Positions 1 to 6,617 of a stretch of DNA of 15,463 nt are shown here, piece after piece. A model generated the notes under the pieces. That model did no database searches, was not told where the DNA came from, and saw only the letters and a list, made by a program, of their open reading frames with translations. Numbering within the stretch: position 1 is the first letter of the stretch; the number at the start of each line of letters is the position of its first letter. A program made the translations under genes and the position numbers. Source of the DNA: Nitrospinota bacterium (GTDB lineage Bacteria; Nitrospinota; Nitrospinia; Nitrospinales; VA-1); contig PCCT01000033.1 in assembly GCA_002731985.1 (NCBI GenBank), positions 3,391 through 18,853 on the forward strand. The letters are read 5' to 3'.

Positions 1-4
1 CTGT

Positions 5-32
5 TTGTGGTATAGAATCCAAGAGATAATAT
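5..32 (+). promoter_or_regulatory. Possible sigma-70 promoter for the U32 gene
   Basis: A -35-like TTGTGG (5-10) and a -10-like TAATAT (27-32) are separated by 16 bases, and the start codon lies about 22 bases further on. The match is moderate and the window starts just upstream, so a promoter outside the window is equally possible. Confidence 0.35.
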
Positions 33-54
33 TCAATAAATTAAAGGAAGTATT

Positions 55-1353
55 GTGGTTAAGATTCCAGAATTATTGTGTCCGGCAGGCAGTCCGGAAA
101 AATTAAGATATGCTCTGGCTTATGGAGCTGATGCTGTATATGCGGGAATACCGCGATTTTCTTTACGAGCTAAGGAGAACCCGTACAACAATAATTCATT
201 AAAAGAGGATATCGAATATTGTCACAGCATGGATAAAAAGATGTATGTTACGGCAAATATTTTACCCCCCAACCGTAAACTTGAATCCTTCAAAAAATCC
301 ATAGCGACTATTGCCGAGGCAGAGCCCGATGGGGTTATCATGTCAGATCCCGGAATGATCCAATATGTAAGAAAAGAATTTCCAGGCTTAGCCGTTCATC
401 TTTCCGTGCAAACCAATACGATCAACTGGATGTCGGTGGCGTTCTGGAGAGATCATGGTATTAAACGCATCATCCTTTCACGGGAATTATCCATTCAAGA
501 ATTACAGGAAATTCATACGCAAGTTCCAGACATGGAGCTGGAGTCGTTTGTCCACGGCTCGATTTGTATTGCCTATTCGGGGCGATGCCTTCTGTCGAAT
601 TATTTCAATCATCGCGATGCCAATCAGGGAACATGCACCAATAGTTGCCGATGGGAATACAATGTGCAACAGGAAGTACCCGAAGGAGAACAGAAAACAA
701 AAAGCCCCGAGGGAAATTTTTTTATAGAGGAAAAAGGTCGCGGCGGAGACCTTATGCCCATTGATGAAGACGAACATGGGACCTATATCATGAACTCAAA
801 AGACCTTCGAGCGATTGAGCATATTGATGAATTGTGGAATGCAGGAGTGGAATCGTTCAAGATCGAAGGTCGTACGAAATCGATATATTACCTGTCACTG
901 ATAACAAAGACCTACCGCAAAGCAATAGACAGCATGGTTGCAAGCAAACCCTTTGATCCCGAGTTGCTGAGAGAGACTGAAAAAACAGCCAACCGAGGGT
1001 TTACCACAGCGTTTTTACTTTCCGGAGCTTCACGAGCTACCGAGCGTTTCGATTCACCGCAAGAAGAAAATCTTCCACAGATTTATGCCGGACAGATTAT
1101 TAATGAACGTGCGGGAAACTGGATCGAAGTGGATGTCAAAAACCGGATTGAAATTGGGTGCGAAATGGAATACATCTCGCCGCAGAATAATTATCGTTTT
1201 CGTATAACTTCAATGGAAAGCGACAGTGGGATGGCGCTGAAAGTGGCACACGGTGGTAACGGAAGCGTGTGGATGAAAATGGAAGGTCCCGTTGATCCGT
1301 TTGCTCTATTGAGCCGAGTCGTCGATTCGCCCGTTCCTTCGTCAGTGTCCTGA
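55..1353 (+). CDS. U32 peptidase-family protein, TrhP/YegQ-like
   Basis: This 432-residue protein belongs to the U32 family. It opens with the family signature PELLCPAGSPEKLRYALAYG and GADAVYAG, followed by the TIM-barrel half. The cysteine cluster at about residues 170-198 (CIAYSGRC, then GTCTNSCRW) matches the conserved cysteines that bind a [4Fe-4S] cluster in U32 enzymes. The length is close to that of E. coli TrhP (YegQ, about 450 residues), which works in prephenate-dependent hydroxylation of tRNA uridine 34; that is the most likely role, but U32 paralogues (RlhA, UbiU/V) cannot be excluded from sequence alone. The GTG start is chosen because AAAGGAAG (43-50) stands five bases before it. 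The region after the cluster carries a charged insert (about 210-240) before the C-terminal domain. It has no operon partner visible: the next plus-strand gene is 470 bases away. Confidence 0.85.
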   Translation: MVKIPELLCPAGSPEKLRYALAYGADAVYAGIPRFSLRAKENPYNNNSLKEDIEYCHSMDKKMYVTANILPPNRKLESFKKSIATIAEAEPDGVIMSDPGMIQYVRKEFPGLAVHLSVQTNTINWMSVAFWRDHGIKRIILSRELSIQELQEIHTQVPDMELESFVHGSICIAYSGRCLLSNYFNHRDANQGTCTNSCRWEYNVQQEVPEGEQKTKSPEGNFFIEEKGRGGDLMPIDEDEHGTYIMNSKDLRAIEHIDELWNAGVESFKIEGRTKSIYYLSLITKTYRKAIDSMVASKPFDPELLRETEKTANRGFTTAFLLSGASRATERFDSPQEENLPQIYAGQIINERAGNWIEVDVKNRIEIGCEMEYISPQNNYRFRITSMESDSGMALKVAHGGNGSVWMKMEGPVDPFALLSRVVDSPVPSSVS

Positions 1354-1427
1354 GAGAACCTCGTGTTTTTCTTTCATTCCTGATAATTTCCCCCACCTCA
1401 TAGAAAAAACCAGGTCCTTCATTCACA

Positions 1428-1718
1428 TCACTTTGGGTTGTTTTTATTTTCGTTGTTTCTGGTAGTTTCCGGCCATGCAATAACTGTGAAAATACCAAAA
1501 ACAAGAATCAGGGTCGCCCATTTTGAGAAGGAATCGAGGCGGTAATCGAAAATATCATGAGTCAATGTCCCATCAATAAAGATGGCGAAGGTGGCTATAA
1601 TAAGAAGTAGAAAGATTTTTTTCACAACCTGTTCTCTGAAACGGGTTTTCTGATTGGGTCGAACGTAAATGGGGACCAAGTAAAAAATATACCAAACTGT
1701 ATAAAGGTTTCCACTCAT
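1428..1718 (-). CDS. Possible small membrane protein, unrecognised
   Basis: A reading frame on the minus strand encodes about 96 residues from the ATG at 1718, or 124 from a TTG at 1802. It holds three hydrophobic stretches: one near the start (LYTVWYIFYLVPIYV), one in the middle (IFLLLIIATFAIFI) and one near the end (WATLILVFGIFTVIAW), with charged loops between and a polar Asn-rich tail. This is what a small inner-membrane protein would look like. I do not recognise the family. Neither start has a clear Shine-Dalgarno sequence, and the longer version would overlap the hpnH promoter. It fills most of the 469-base gap between its neighbours. It could also be chance AT-rich sequence. Confidence 0.4.
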   Translation of the reverse strand: MSGNLYTVWYIFYLVPIYVRPNQKTRFREQVVKKIFLLLIIATFAIFIDGTLTHDIFDYRLDSFSKWATLILVFGIFTVIAWPETTRNNENKNNPK

Positions 1719-1730
1719 GCGATATAGGGT

Positions 1731-1758
1731 TTGCAACTTGCGCAAACTCCAATATAAT
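1731..1758 (+). promoter_or_regulatory. Sigma-70 promoter of hpnH
   Basis: TTGCAA (1731-1736) and a perfect TATAAT (1753-1758) are spaced by 16 bases. Transcription would begin near 1765 and leave an untranslated leader of about 58 bases before the hpnH ATG at 1823. AAAGGT at 1814-1819 serves as ribosome binding site. Confidence 0.6.
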
Positions 1759-1822
1759 GAACGGTTTCTATTAGATTTTATCAATAAATACAACCAGCGC
1801 AATCCAAATATATAAAGGTTTC

Positions 1823-2830
1823 ATGCCAATTCCGTTAATGCAGGCGATAAAAGTAGGCACATATGTAATGCGGCAGAAAGTCAAAGGCCGGAAACGATAT
1901 CCTTTGGTATTGATGCTGGAGCCATTGTTTCGCTGTAACCTTGAATGCATTGGTTGTGGAAAAATTCAAAAACCCAACGAAATTCTAAACAAAAACCTCA
2001 CGCCTGATGAATGTTTTCAAGCAGCCAGAGAATGCGGAGCACCCGTAGTTTCAATTGCCGGAGGGGAGCCTTTGATGCATCCTCAGATAGTTGAAATCGT
2101 CGAAGGCCTTATAAAGCAGAAACGGTATATCTACCTTTGCACGAATGCGATAATGCTGAAAAACTTTCTTGGCAAGTTACCCGTATCCCCGTTCCTGACC
2201 CTTTCGATTCATCTGGACGGTCTTGAAGAAGATCATGACCGCATCGTGAATCGGCAAGGAGTTTTCAAGGTAGCGGTAGAAGCCATTCGGCAGGCAAAAG
2301 AAATGGGCTATCGAGTATCAGGCAACACAACATTTTTCGAAGGCACTACCGTTGAGCAAGCAGAAAAATTTCTCGACTGCCTTAATTCCCTGGGTGTAGA
2401 CGGGTCAACAGTTGCTTCGGCCTTCAGGTATGCGGACGCTCCGGATCAGGAGCATTTTTTTGGTCGGAAACGCACACAGGAGTTTTTTAAGGAACTGTTG
2501 GGGAAAAATAAAAAAGGCCGGTGGGACATATCGCATTCCCCATTGTATCTTGAATTTCTACAAGGTCGGCGGGATTATGAATGCACGCCTTGGGGCAACC
2601 CCAACTACTCCGTTCTCGGTTGGCAGAAACCTTGTTATTTGCTTGATGACGGTTACGCAGAGTCATTCAACGAATTGATGGATACAACCCATTGGGAAGA
2701 TTATGGGCATAAGAACAATCCCAAATGCGCCGATTGCACCGCCCACTGTGGCTATGAAGCGACAGCGGTGGAAGATGCTACCTCCAGCCTGAAGAATATG
2801 ATTGTCTCCGCGCGTGCGGCGATGCTCTGA
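1823..2830 (+). CDS. hpnH: HpnH, radical SAM adenosyl-hopene transferase
   Basis: This 335-residue protein starts with the typical HpnH N-terminus (MPIPLMQAIKVGTYVMRQK) followed by EPLFRCNLECIGCGKIQ. The CxxxCxxC there (about residues 38-45) binds the radical-SAM [4Fe-4S] cluster. SIAGGEPLMHP (about 75-85) is the GGE-type SAM-binding segment. A C-terminal cysteine group (CADCTAHCGYEA) is also typical of HpnH. The enzyme adds the 5'-deoxyadenosyl group to hopene (diploptene), the first step of side-chain extension to bacteriohopanepolyols, membrane lipids of the sterol-like class. No other hpn gene is adjacent; the upstream neighbours are unrelated and the downstream gene is convergent, so hpnH is probably a single-gene unit driven by the promoter at 1731-1758. 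Length and motifs are normal for the family. Confidence 0.9.
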   Translation: MPIPLMQAIKVGTYVMRQKVKGRKRYPLVLMLEPLFRCNLECIGCGKIQKPNEILNKNLTPDECFQAARECGAPVVSIAGGEPLMHPQIVEIVEGLIKQKRYIYLCTNAIMLKNFLGKLPVSPFLTLSIHLDGLEEDHDRIVNRQGVFKVAVEAIRQAKEMGYRVSGNTTFFEGTTVEQAEKFLDCLNSLGVDGSTVASAFRYADAPDQEHFFGRKRTQEFFKELLGKNKKGRWDISHSPLYLEFLQGRRDYECTPWGNPNYSVLGWQKPCYLLDDGYAESFNELMDTTHWEDYGHKNNPKCADCTAHCGYEATAVEDATSSLKNMIVSARAAML

Positions 2831-2845
2831 AATCTAAAAAACAAT

Positions 2846-3310
2846 TTAGAGAGAATCGGGTAGTTTGGTCGTTTCATTTGCCAATGCTAGGTCTACCTGT
2901 TGCTGAGTCAGGCCATCAGACATATGCAGATTGGCCCCAGCGAGATTGGTTCCTTCCAAATGGGATTCATGAAGATCAGCCCTTACCAGGTTTGCCTTCG
3001 ACAAGTCGGCTCCTTTTAGATTGGCCCATCTTAGATTAGCTCTACGCAAGTTGGCACCCGCAAGGTTGGCTTTTTCGAGGTTAGCATTTTTTAAATAGGC
3101 TCCGTACAGGTAAGCCCCTTTTAAATTGGCCCCTTTTAGATTGGCTCCCAAAAGAACGGCCCCACGTAAATTGTATCCTTCAAAGTTAGCCGGTTGCCCC
3201 TCAGTTTCTCCAGAACTCAACCATAGAGAATGGTCGGTCAGGATTTGTTTTAAATCATCCTTGGAAATTTCATGTAAAGCAGTTTCGTTTTTCATTGATT
3301 CACTTTCCAT
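2846..3310 (-). CDS. Pentapeptide-repeat protein
   Basis: The 154-residue product has a polar N-terminus of about 40 residues and then about 18 tandem pentapeptides of the A(N/D)LxG type, from about NFEGY through NLRGA, NLKGA and so on to NLHMS. These fold into a right-handed quadrilateral beta-helix. Such proteins are usually cytosolic, and most have unknown partners; some mimic DNA and bind gyrase, but nothing here points to that. No signal peptide is seen. Two starts are possible: the ATG at 3310, or the ATG at 3295, which has GGAAAG seven bases upstream and so looks better placed. The gene is convergent with hpnH, 15 bases apart, and has its own promoter (3367-3395). Confidence 0.8.
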   Translation of the reverse strand: MESESMKNETALHEISKDDLKQILTDHSLWLSSGETEGQPANFEGYNLRGAVLLGANLKGANLKGAYLYGAYLKNANLEKANLAGANLRRANLRWANLKGADLSKANLVRADLHESHLEGTNLAGANLHMSDGLTQQQVDLALANETTKLPDSL

Positions 3311-3349
3311 CGCGTATTTTTTTATTCTCGGCTTATAAAAATACAGAAA

Positions 3350-3395
3350 ATGCTTATATATTTACAAGCATAATCGAAAAATAAAATTGTGGCAA
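3350..3395 (-). promoter_or_regulatory. Promoter of the pentapeptide gene with an inverted repeat
   Basis: On the minus strand TTGCCA (3395-3390) and TATGCT (3372-3367) are separated by 17 bases. The -10 element overlaps one arm of an inverted repeat, ATGCTT (3350-3355) and AAGCAT (3366-3371), with ten bases between. The repeat could be an operator, but both parts are AT-rich and the call is tentative. Confidence 0.4.
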
Positions 3396-3413
3396 AACAT
3401 GATAGAAAAAATA

Positions 3414-3455
3414 AAAACGGATGAACCAAATCAATAGATTCAGTTCATCCGTTTT
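3414..3455 (-). terminator. Strong intrinsic terminator of the rodZ unit
   Basis: AAAACGGATGAAC (3414-3426) and GTTCATCCGTTTT (3443-3455) are perfect 13-base inverted arms around a 16-base loop. On the minus strand the stem is followed by a run of T, so it should stop transcripts from rodZ and its downstream remnants just after the stop codon at 3474-3476. The plus strand also has several T after the stem, so it may work in both directions. Confidence 0.8.
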
Positions 3456-3473
3456 GTTTGGATAATTTTAGAT

Positions 3474-3647
3474 TTATGAAGCGAGGATTTTACTACGAAA
3501 TTCCTGATATTTTGTGTTTCCCGGGGAAGATTTAAGAGCGGTTTCTATAGACTTGAGAGCCGAACCCCGGTCTTTCTGCACCATCTGAGTTTGCGCTATT
3601 TGATAGTAAGCTTCAATTAGTACAGGGTTGACTTGACCCGCTCCATG
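3474..3647 (-). pseudogene. C-terminal remnant of a TPR protein
   Basis: From the junction near 3640 down to the TAA at 3476-3474 the minus strand reads VLIEAYYQIAQTQMVQKDRG, then SALKSIETALKSSPGN and a short tail ending KILAS. The spacing of A, Y, A and P is that of a tetratricopeptide repeat, and the tail looks like a natural C-terminus. It has no start codon of its own. It is fused, in a different frame, to the beginning of pilT (3748-3617), so the rest of this gene has been lost. Confidence 0.7.
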
Positions 3648-3748
3648 TCTCCATGAACCCGGAGTATCGGTTGAGAACCCGCAACCAAATGCGGGTCGGA
3701 TGCCCCTTGATCATTCATCAGCTTGAAAAATGCGTCAATCTTGGCCAT
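3617..3748 (-). pseudogene. pilT: 5' end of pilT (twitching ATPase), truncated
   Basis: The frame starts with ATG at 3748, three bases after the rodZ stop (TGA-ACC-ATG), and runs 43 codons to a TAA at 3619. The first 39 residues, beginning MAKIDAFFKLMNDQGASD and continuing through LVAGSQPILRVHGDMERVK, match the N-terminus of PilT, the ATPase that retracts type IV pili. A full PilT has about 350-370 residues; the Walker A, Walker B and all catalytic parts are missing here. The usual SDLHL motif reads SDPHL, a change expected in a gene no longer under selection. After MERVK the sequence switches to the tail of a TPR gene in another frame. The tight spacing shows that rodZ and pilT were once translated together. 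Confidence 0.75.
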
Positions 3749-3751
3749 GGT

Positions 3752-4675
3752 TCACTCTATGAGTTGAGAGTTAATAATAAATTCTCGCACCACGTCATTT
3801 TCATTCCCTTCCGGCAGGGTCAGGGTCTGATCGTTCAGATTCAATTCAACCAGGTTTCGATCACCTATTGTCATTCTAAAATTATCTTTCCCGTAAAATG
3901 TTTTCGCGGTTCCTTTCGGAAGAATAAAATCCTCCACCCGTGACTCATCTACTGTCATGTTGAACCAGACATTGTCTTTAACCTTGATGGTTAACTTCAA
4001 CGGCAGGTCATTCCCTACAACCGAAGTGGAGCCGCTGTCTTTATTTTCACTTTCTGGGGGATTTTCAACTGGTGGGAGGGGCTCTCCGGATTGGGTATGA
4101 GAAGGTTTTTCTGTGGAGTTTTCTGACTCACCTGTCGTTGTTGATTTGTTGGAAAGTTCATCTACTTCTTTTAAAGAAGTAGATTCATCTTCGATTACCG
4201 TGGCCGACGCTGACAATTCTTTCACTGGTAACTTTTCTATTTCCTTCGGATCTGGTTTCGATACGACTGGTATGGATTTTTTTGAACTACCGCTGAATTT
4301 ATGGATGAGAATATTGGCTCCCCATCCCACTCCAGCTATCAATAATATTGCAAGGACTGACCCGATAATGGATTTTTTGGCTGTCGAAGGCTTGTTATCA
4401 GCTTGACCGTTTTTATTTTCGCCATTTGTAGATGACAGTTTTTCCAATGTGTCATCATACGCATTGAGCATTTCATCTTCATCGGAACCGATGGTTTTGG
4501 CAAAGGAACGGATATACCCTTTAATAAATACCTCTCCGGGTAGTTCATCAAGTTGGTTGTTTTCCAGTGCCTGCAAAAATCGGATATTGATTTTTGTGGT
4601 TGCCGAAATCTCTTCCAGCGAAACTCCTCGGAGCTTGCGCTCGTTTTTCAAATAGGAACCAAAATTTTCTATCAT
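3752..4675 (-). CDS. rodZ: RodZ-like cell-shape protein
   Basis: This 307-residue protein has the RodZ layout. An N-terminal helix-turn-helix (about residues 5-75) contains GSYLKNERKLRGVSLEEIS and the conserved ENNQLDELPGEVFIKGYIRS stretch. A Lys-rich linker leads to one membrane span (about 102-124, IIGSVLAILLIAGVGWGANI). A Ser/Glu/Pro-rich periplasmic linker follows, and then a C-terminal DUF4115-type beta domain (about 228-307; VWFNMTVDESRVEDFILPKG). RodZ couples MreB filaments to the membrane elongation machinery. The ATG start has no strong ribosome binding site, but it gives the standard N-terminus. The gene is led by a good promoter at 4760-4788 and is followed within three bases by the pilT fragment. 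It appears intact. Confidence 0.8.
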   Translation of the reverse strand: MIENFGSYLKNERKLRGVSLEEISATTKINIRFLQALENNQLDELPGEVFIKGYIRSFAKTIGSDEDEMLNAYDDTLEKLSSTNGENKNGQADNKPSTAKKSIIGSVLAILLIAGVGWGANILIHKFSGSSKKSIPVVSKPDPKEIEKLPVKELSASATVIEDESTSLKEVDELSNKSTTTGESENSTEKPSHTQSGEPLPPVENPPESENKDSGSTSVVGNDLPLKLTIKVKDNVWFNMTVDESRVEDFILPKGTAKTFYGKDNFRMTIGDRNLVELNLNDQTLTLPEGNENDVVREFIINSQLIE

Positions 4676-4745
4676 GGTTAGTTCATGGGCCGAATCAAAT
4701 TCAGGTACTCTTGAAGGGTATTAAGTTTTAATTAGTTAGCTTTTC

Positions 4746-4788
4746 TCTCAGTGCTGAGAATTATACCAAATCGAATAACAAGCTACAA
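4746..4788 (-). promoter_or_regulatory. rodZ promoter with a palindrome at the start site
   Basis: On the minus strand TTGTAG (4788-4783) and a perfect TATAAT (4765-4760) are separated by 17 bases. Directly after the -10 box lies TCTCAGTGCTGAGA (4746-4759), an inverted repeat with six-base arms that would cover the transcription start near 4753. A protein bound there would block the promoter, so it is a candidate operator. The leader to the rodZ ATG is about 75 bases. Confidence 0.6.
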
Positions 4789-4790
4789 TA

Positions 4791-5011
4791 TTAAGGGTTT
4801 AAGGTGAACAGCTCATTTTTTTCAAAAATATTAAAAATCTTTAATTTTTTTTCTAAGATTTTTGCTTTATCAACCGATAGATATGGTTGATGGGGCTTCT
4901 TACGTCTTTTTGCGTTGACCTCAATTTTGTTGGTTCGCAAGGCGTTGCATTTAACTGAAACGGAAAAGTCATCATATTTGTTCAAAGGCTATTTTATAAA
5001 TATTGACTAAA
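4791..5011. other. Gap without a supported gene
   Basis: This stretch, together with the rodZ leader, is more than 300 bases without a convincing gene. A minus-strand frame from a TTG at 4985 to 4791 could encode 64 lysine-rich residues, but it lacks a ribosome binding site, resembles nothing I know and lies in AT-rich sequence. I do not call it. Confidence 0.5.
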
Positions 5012-5307
5012 ATTGAAAAGGAGGTGGTGGCCGATAATACCGAAGGTATTAACCTTCAGTAATATGGGTAATCAGATCTTAATCAACGCTATGTTAATGG
5101 CTAAAGATATTTGAAGGTGGCGTAGGTTTAGGTTTGGCTACGGTGTATCAGATTATCCAGAAAAACGATGCCAAACTTGAGGTACAAAGCCAGATAGGCG
5201 AGGGGACATCATTTTTTGTGTTATTTCTAGAGGAAACTTCTTCTCATGATTCCCTGGATCAAACAGACTCAAAAGAGGTTGTTGTAGTTCAGAATGAAAA
5301 ATCCTGA
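5012..5307 (+). pseudogene. Histidine kinase remnant (ATPase domain)
   Basis: Two pieces of an NtrB-like sensor kinase can be read. Frame one (from 5070) gives NQILINAMLMAKD, which matches the N-box where the kinase binds Mg-ATP. Then, after a frame change near 5104, comes IFEGGVGLGLATVYQIIQKN, followed by LEVQSQIGEGTSFFVLF, which matches the F-box and G2-box and the end of the HATPase_c domain. The G1 box (DxGxG) and the usual segment between IFE and GGVGLGL are missing, as are the dimerisation, phosphoacceptor and sensor domains. The tail is polar and stops at 5305-5307. A ribosome-binding-like AAAAGGAGGTGG stands at about 5017-5028, but no start codon serves it. A short perfect hairpin (TAATACC-GAA-GGTATTA, 5035-5051) sits at the left end. 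This gene is dead. Confidence 0.75.
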
Positions 5308-5335
5308 TAAACTGTATTTTTTAATTTGATAGTTG

Positions 5336-5371
5336 TTTACAGACCAATTTAAAATTTTTTTGGTTTGTAAA
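5336..5371. repeat. Inverted repeat upstream of the CDGSH gene
   Basis: TTTACAGACCAA (5336-5347) and TTGGTTTGTAAA (5360-5371) form a 12-base inverted repeat with one G-T pair and a 12-base AT loop. It ends 22 bases before the CDGSH ATG. There is no T-run on either side, so an operator is more likely than a terminator. Confidence 0.4.
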
Positions 5372-5393
5372 AAATATAGAAGCAGATTTACTC

Positions 5394-5606
5394 ATGCCTG
5401 AAAACTTAGGACCTGAAAAAATAACAGGAGCAAAACAGATAGCATACTGTAACTGTATGCAATCATTTCACTGGCCCCATTGAGATGCTACACACTATTT
5501 GATGGGTGGAGGCGGACCGGATATTATAGACTTGGATGAAAACAAAACTTATATGTTATGTAGATGTTTCAAAAGTAAGAATAAGCCCTTCTGCGACGGT
5601 TCTTAA
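5394..5606 (+). pseudogene. Two-motif CDGSH Fe-S protein with in-frame TGA at a ligand Cys
   Basis: One frame of 70 codons from ATG at 5394 to TAA at 5604-5606 contains two CDGSH-type motifs (CxCxxSxxxPxCDxxH), which bind [2Fe-2S] clusters through three Cys and one His. Motif one has C19, C21, S24, P28, then TGA at codon 30 (5481-5483), D31 and H34; the TGA is exactly where the third Cys belongs. Motif two has C56, C58, S61, P65, C67, D68, G69, S70, and the TAA falls exactly where the ligand His belongs. The frame is otherwise open and family-like throughout, including GGGGPDIIDLDENKTYMLC. Reading TGA as selenocysteine would give a cluster with a Sec ligand; reading it as a stop gives a broken gene. 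I see no convincing SECIS hairpin: the best is a weak CTACAC/GTGGAG stem (5488-5493, 5506-5511). Loss of the second His and the nearby remnants favour decay. Confidence 0.7.
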
Positions 5607-5663
5607 GAAAAATAGAAAACCTTGCCCTGTAAACTCACTAATAAATCGGTCAAAAACATTATC

Positions 5664-6521
5664 ATGAAAATCGATTCCGGGATCGTGTGGAAAAATTTAT
5701 CTCGATACTTAGTTTCATTTGGATTAATCCTTATTTTAAATGGATGTCTTCCCTGGATCACAGGTACTGAGGACGAGATGGTTCTCGTTCCCGAAGGTTC
5801 TTTTGTAATGGGCTACAATATTGAAAATGATGCGGAATGGGGTGACACTGACGAAGAGCCGGTTCACGAAGTATTTTTAAAACCGTATTATATCGATCGC
5901 TATGAAGTGAATGCTTCTGACTTCTCAGACTTTTTAAATAAATATCCAGACAAGGCGTCACGTTATTTTCAAACGGGCTCAGGGGTTACTATCGAAAAAG
6001 TGGATAATGTATTTCGTCCCCGACCAGGCTTGGAAGATTATCCCGCCAATCGAGTTTCATGGTATGGGGCGGATGAGTATTGTCGCTCGATTAATAAACG
6101 TTTACCCACCGAAGCGGAGTGGGAAAAGGCCGCTCGCGGGACTGACAGCAGAGTGTTTCCCTGGGGTGACGACTTTCCAACAAATGAGCGAGTGACATTT
6201 CGACGTAAATTTGTCAAGTTAGGGTTTAGGGCTATGGAACCTGTGCATTCAATGCCAGAGGGGCGTTCGCCCTACGGAGCGCATCACATGGCAGGGAATG
6301 TATGGGAATGGGTTGCCGATTGGTATGAAGACGGTTATTACGAAGAGACACCTTTCGCAAACCCAGAAGGACCGGATTCAGGAATAAGCAAAGTATTACG
6401 CGGTGGAAATTGGTACTACAAAGCCTACTACATGCGAACCACATATCGATTTAATGAAAGGCCGGAAGTATTTAAAATCTGGCAAGGCTTTCGTTGCGCT
6501 GCTGGGCACAGGGCCAGCTAA
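5664..6521 (+). CDS. FGE-sulfatase-fold lipoprotein
   Basis: From the ATG at 5664 this is a 285-residue protein with a lipoprotein signal: basic start, hydrophobic run SFGLILILNG and lipobox Cys at residue 28 (LNGC). The rest is the formylglycine-generating-enzyme (SUMF1/PF03781) fold: MVLVPEGSFVMG near the start, YYIDRYEV, YPANRVSWYGADEYC, KRLPTEAEWEKAARG, FPWGDDFP, GNVWEWVADWY, LRGGNWYY and GFRCA. The copper-binding cysteines of true FGE should stand in the GG(S/N)W segment and five residues later; here both sites are aromatic or other residues (WYYKAYYM), so it should not make formylglycine. Many such proteins act in respiratory or iron-nitrogen metabolism, or have unknown roles at the membrane. 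A TTG 14 codons upstream would extend the frame but has no support. No clear ribosome binding site precedes the ATG. Confidence 0.8.
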   Translation: MKIDSGIVWKNLSRYLVSFGLILILNGCLPWITGTEDEMVLVPEGSFVMGYNIENDAEWGDTDEEPVHEVFLKPYYIDRYEVNASDFSDFLNKYPDKASRYFQTGSGVTIEKVDNVFRPRPGLEDYPANRVSWYGADEYCRSINKRLPTEAEWEKAARGTDSRVFPWGDDFPTNERVTFRRKFVKLGFRAMEPVHSMPEGRSPYGAHHMAGNVWEWVADWYEDGYYEETPFANPEGPDSGISKVLRGGNWYYKAYYMRTTYRFNERPEVFKIWQGFRCAAGHRAS

Positions 6522-6588
6522 AGGCTATTCGGTATAGCAGGTCATCGTAGATAGCAAGTCAACGTACAATCATTGCCCCCACGCCTGT

Positions 6589-6605
6589 CCTGAGCTTGTC
6601 GAAGG
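6589..6605. repeat. Dispersed short repeat (CTTGTCGAAGG type)
   Basis: The stretch CCTGAGCTTGTCGAAGG is an imperfect palindrome that I recognise as a short sequence scattered between genes in many bacterial genomes. It lies between the FGE-like gene and the end of the DUF115 remnant, a normal place for such a repeat. The rest of 6522-6617 shows nothing else. Confidence 0.45.
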
Positions 6606-6617
6606 AGCTAGTGGTGG

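Noticed and set aside
1136..1504. Minus-strand frame antisense to the end of the U32 gene
   Set aside because: It overlaps a well-supported gene and its product looks like random basic sequence.
4791..4985. 64-residue lysine-rich frame on the minus strand
   Set aside because: TTG start, no ribosome binding site, no recognisable family and AT-rich sequence.
5476..5511. SECIS element after the TGA
   Set aside because: Only weak alternative stems can be drawn (CCCAT/ATGGG, CTACAC/GTGGAG); I cannot support a SECIS call by eye.
5622..5663. TTG start extending the FGE-like lipoprotein by 14 residues
   Set aside because: It would place polar residues ahead of a normal lipoprotein signal peptide; the ATG at 5664 fits better.
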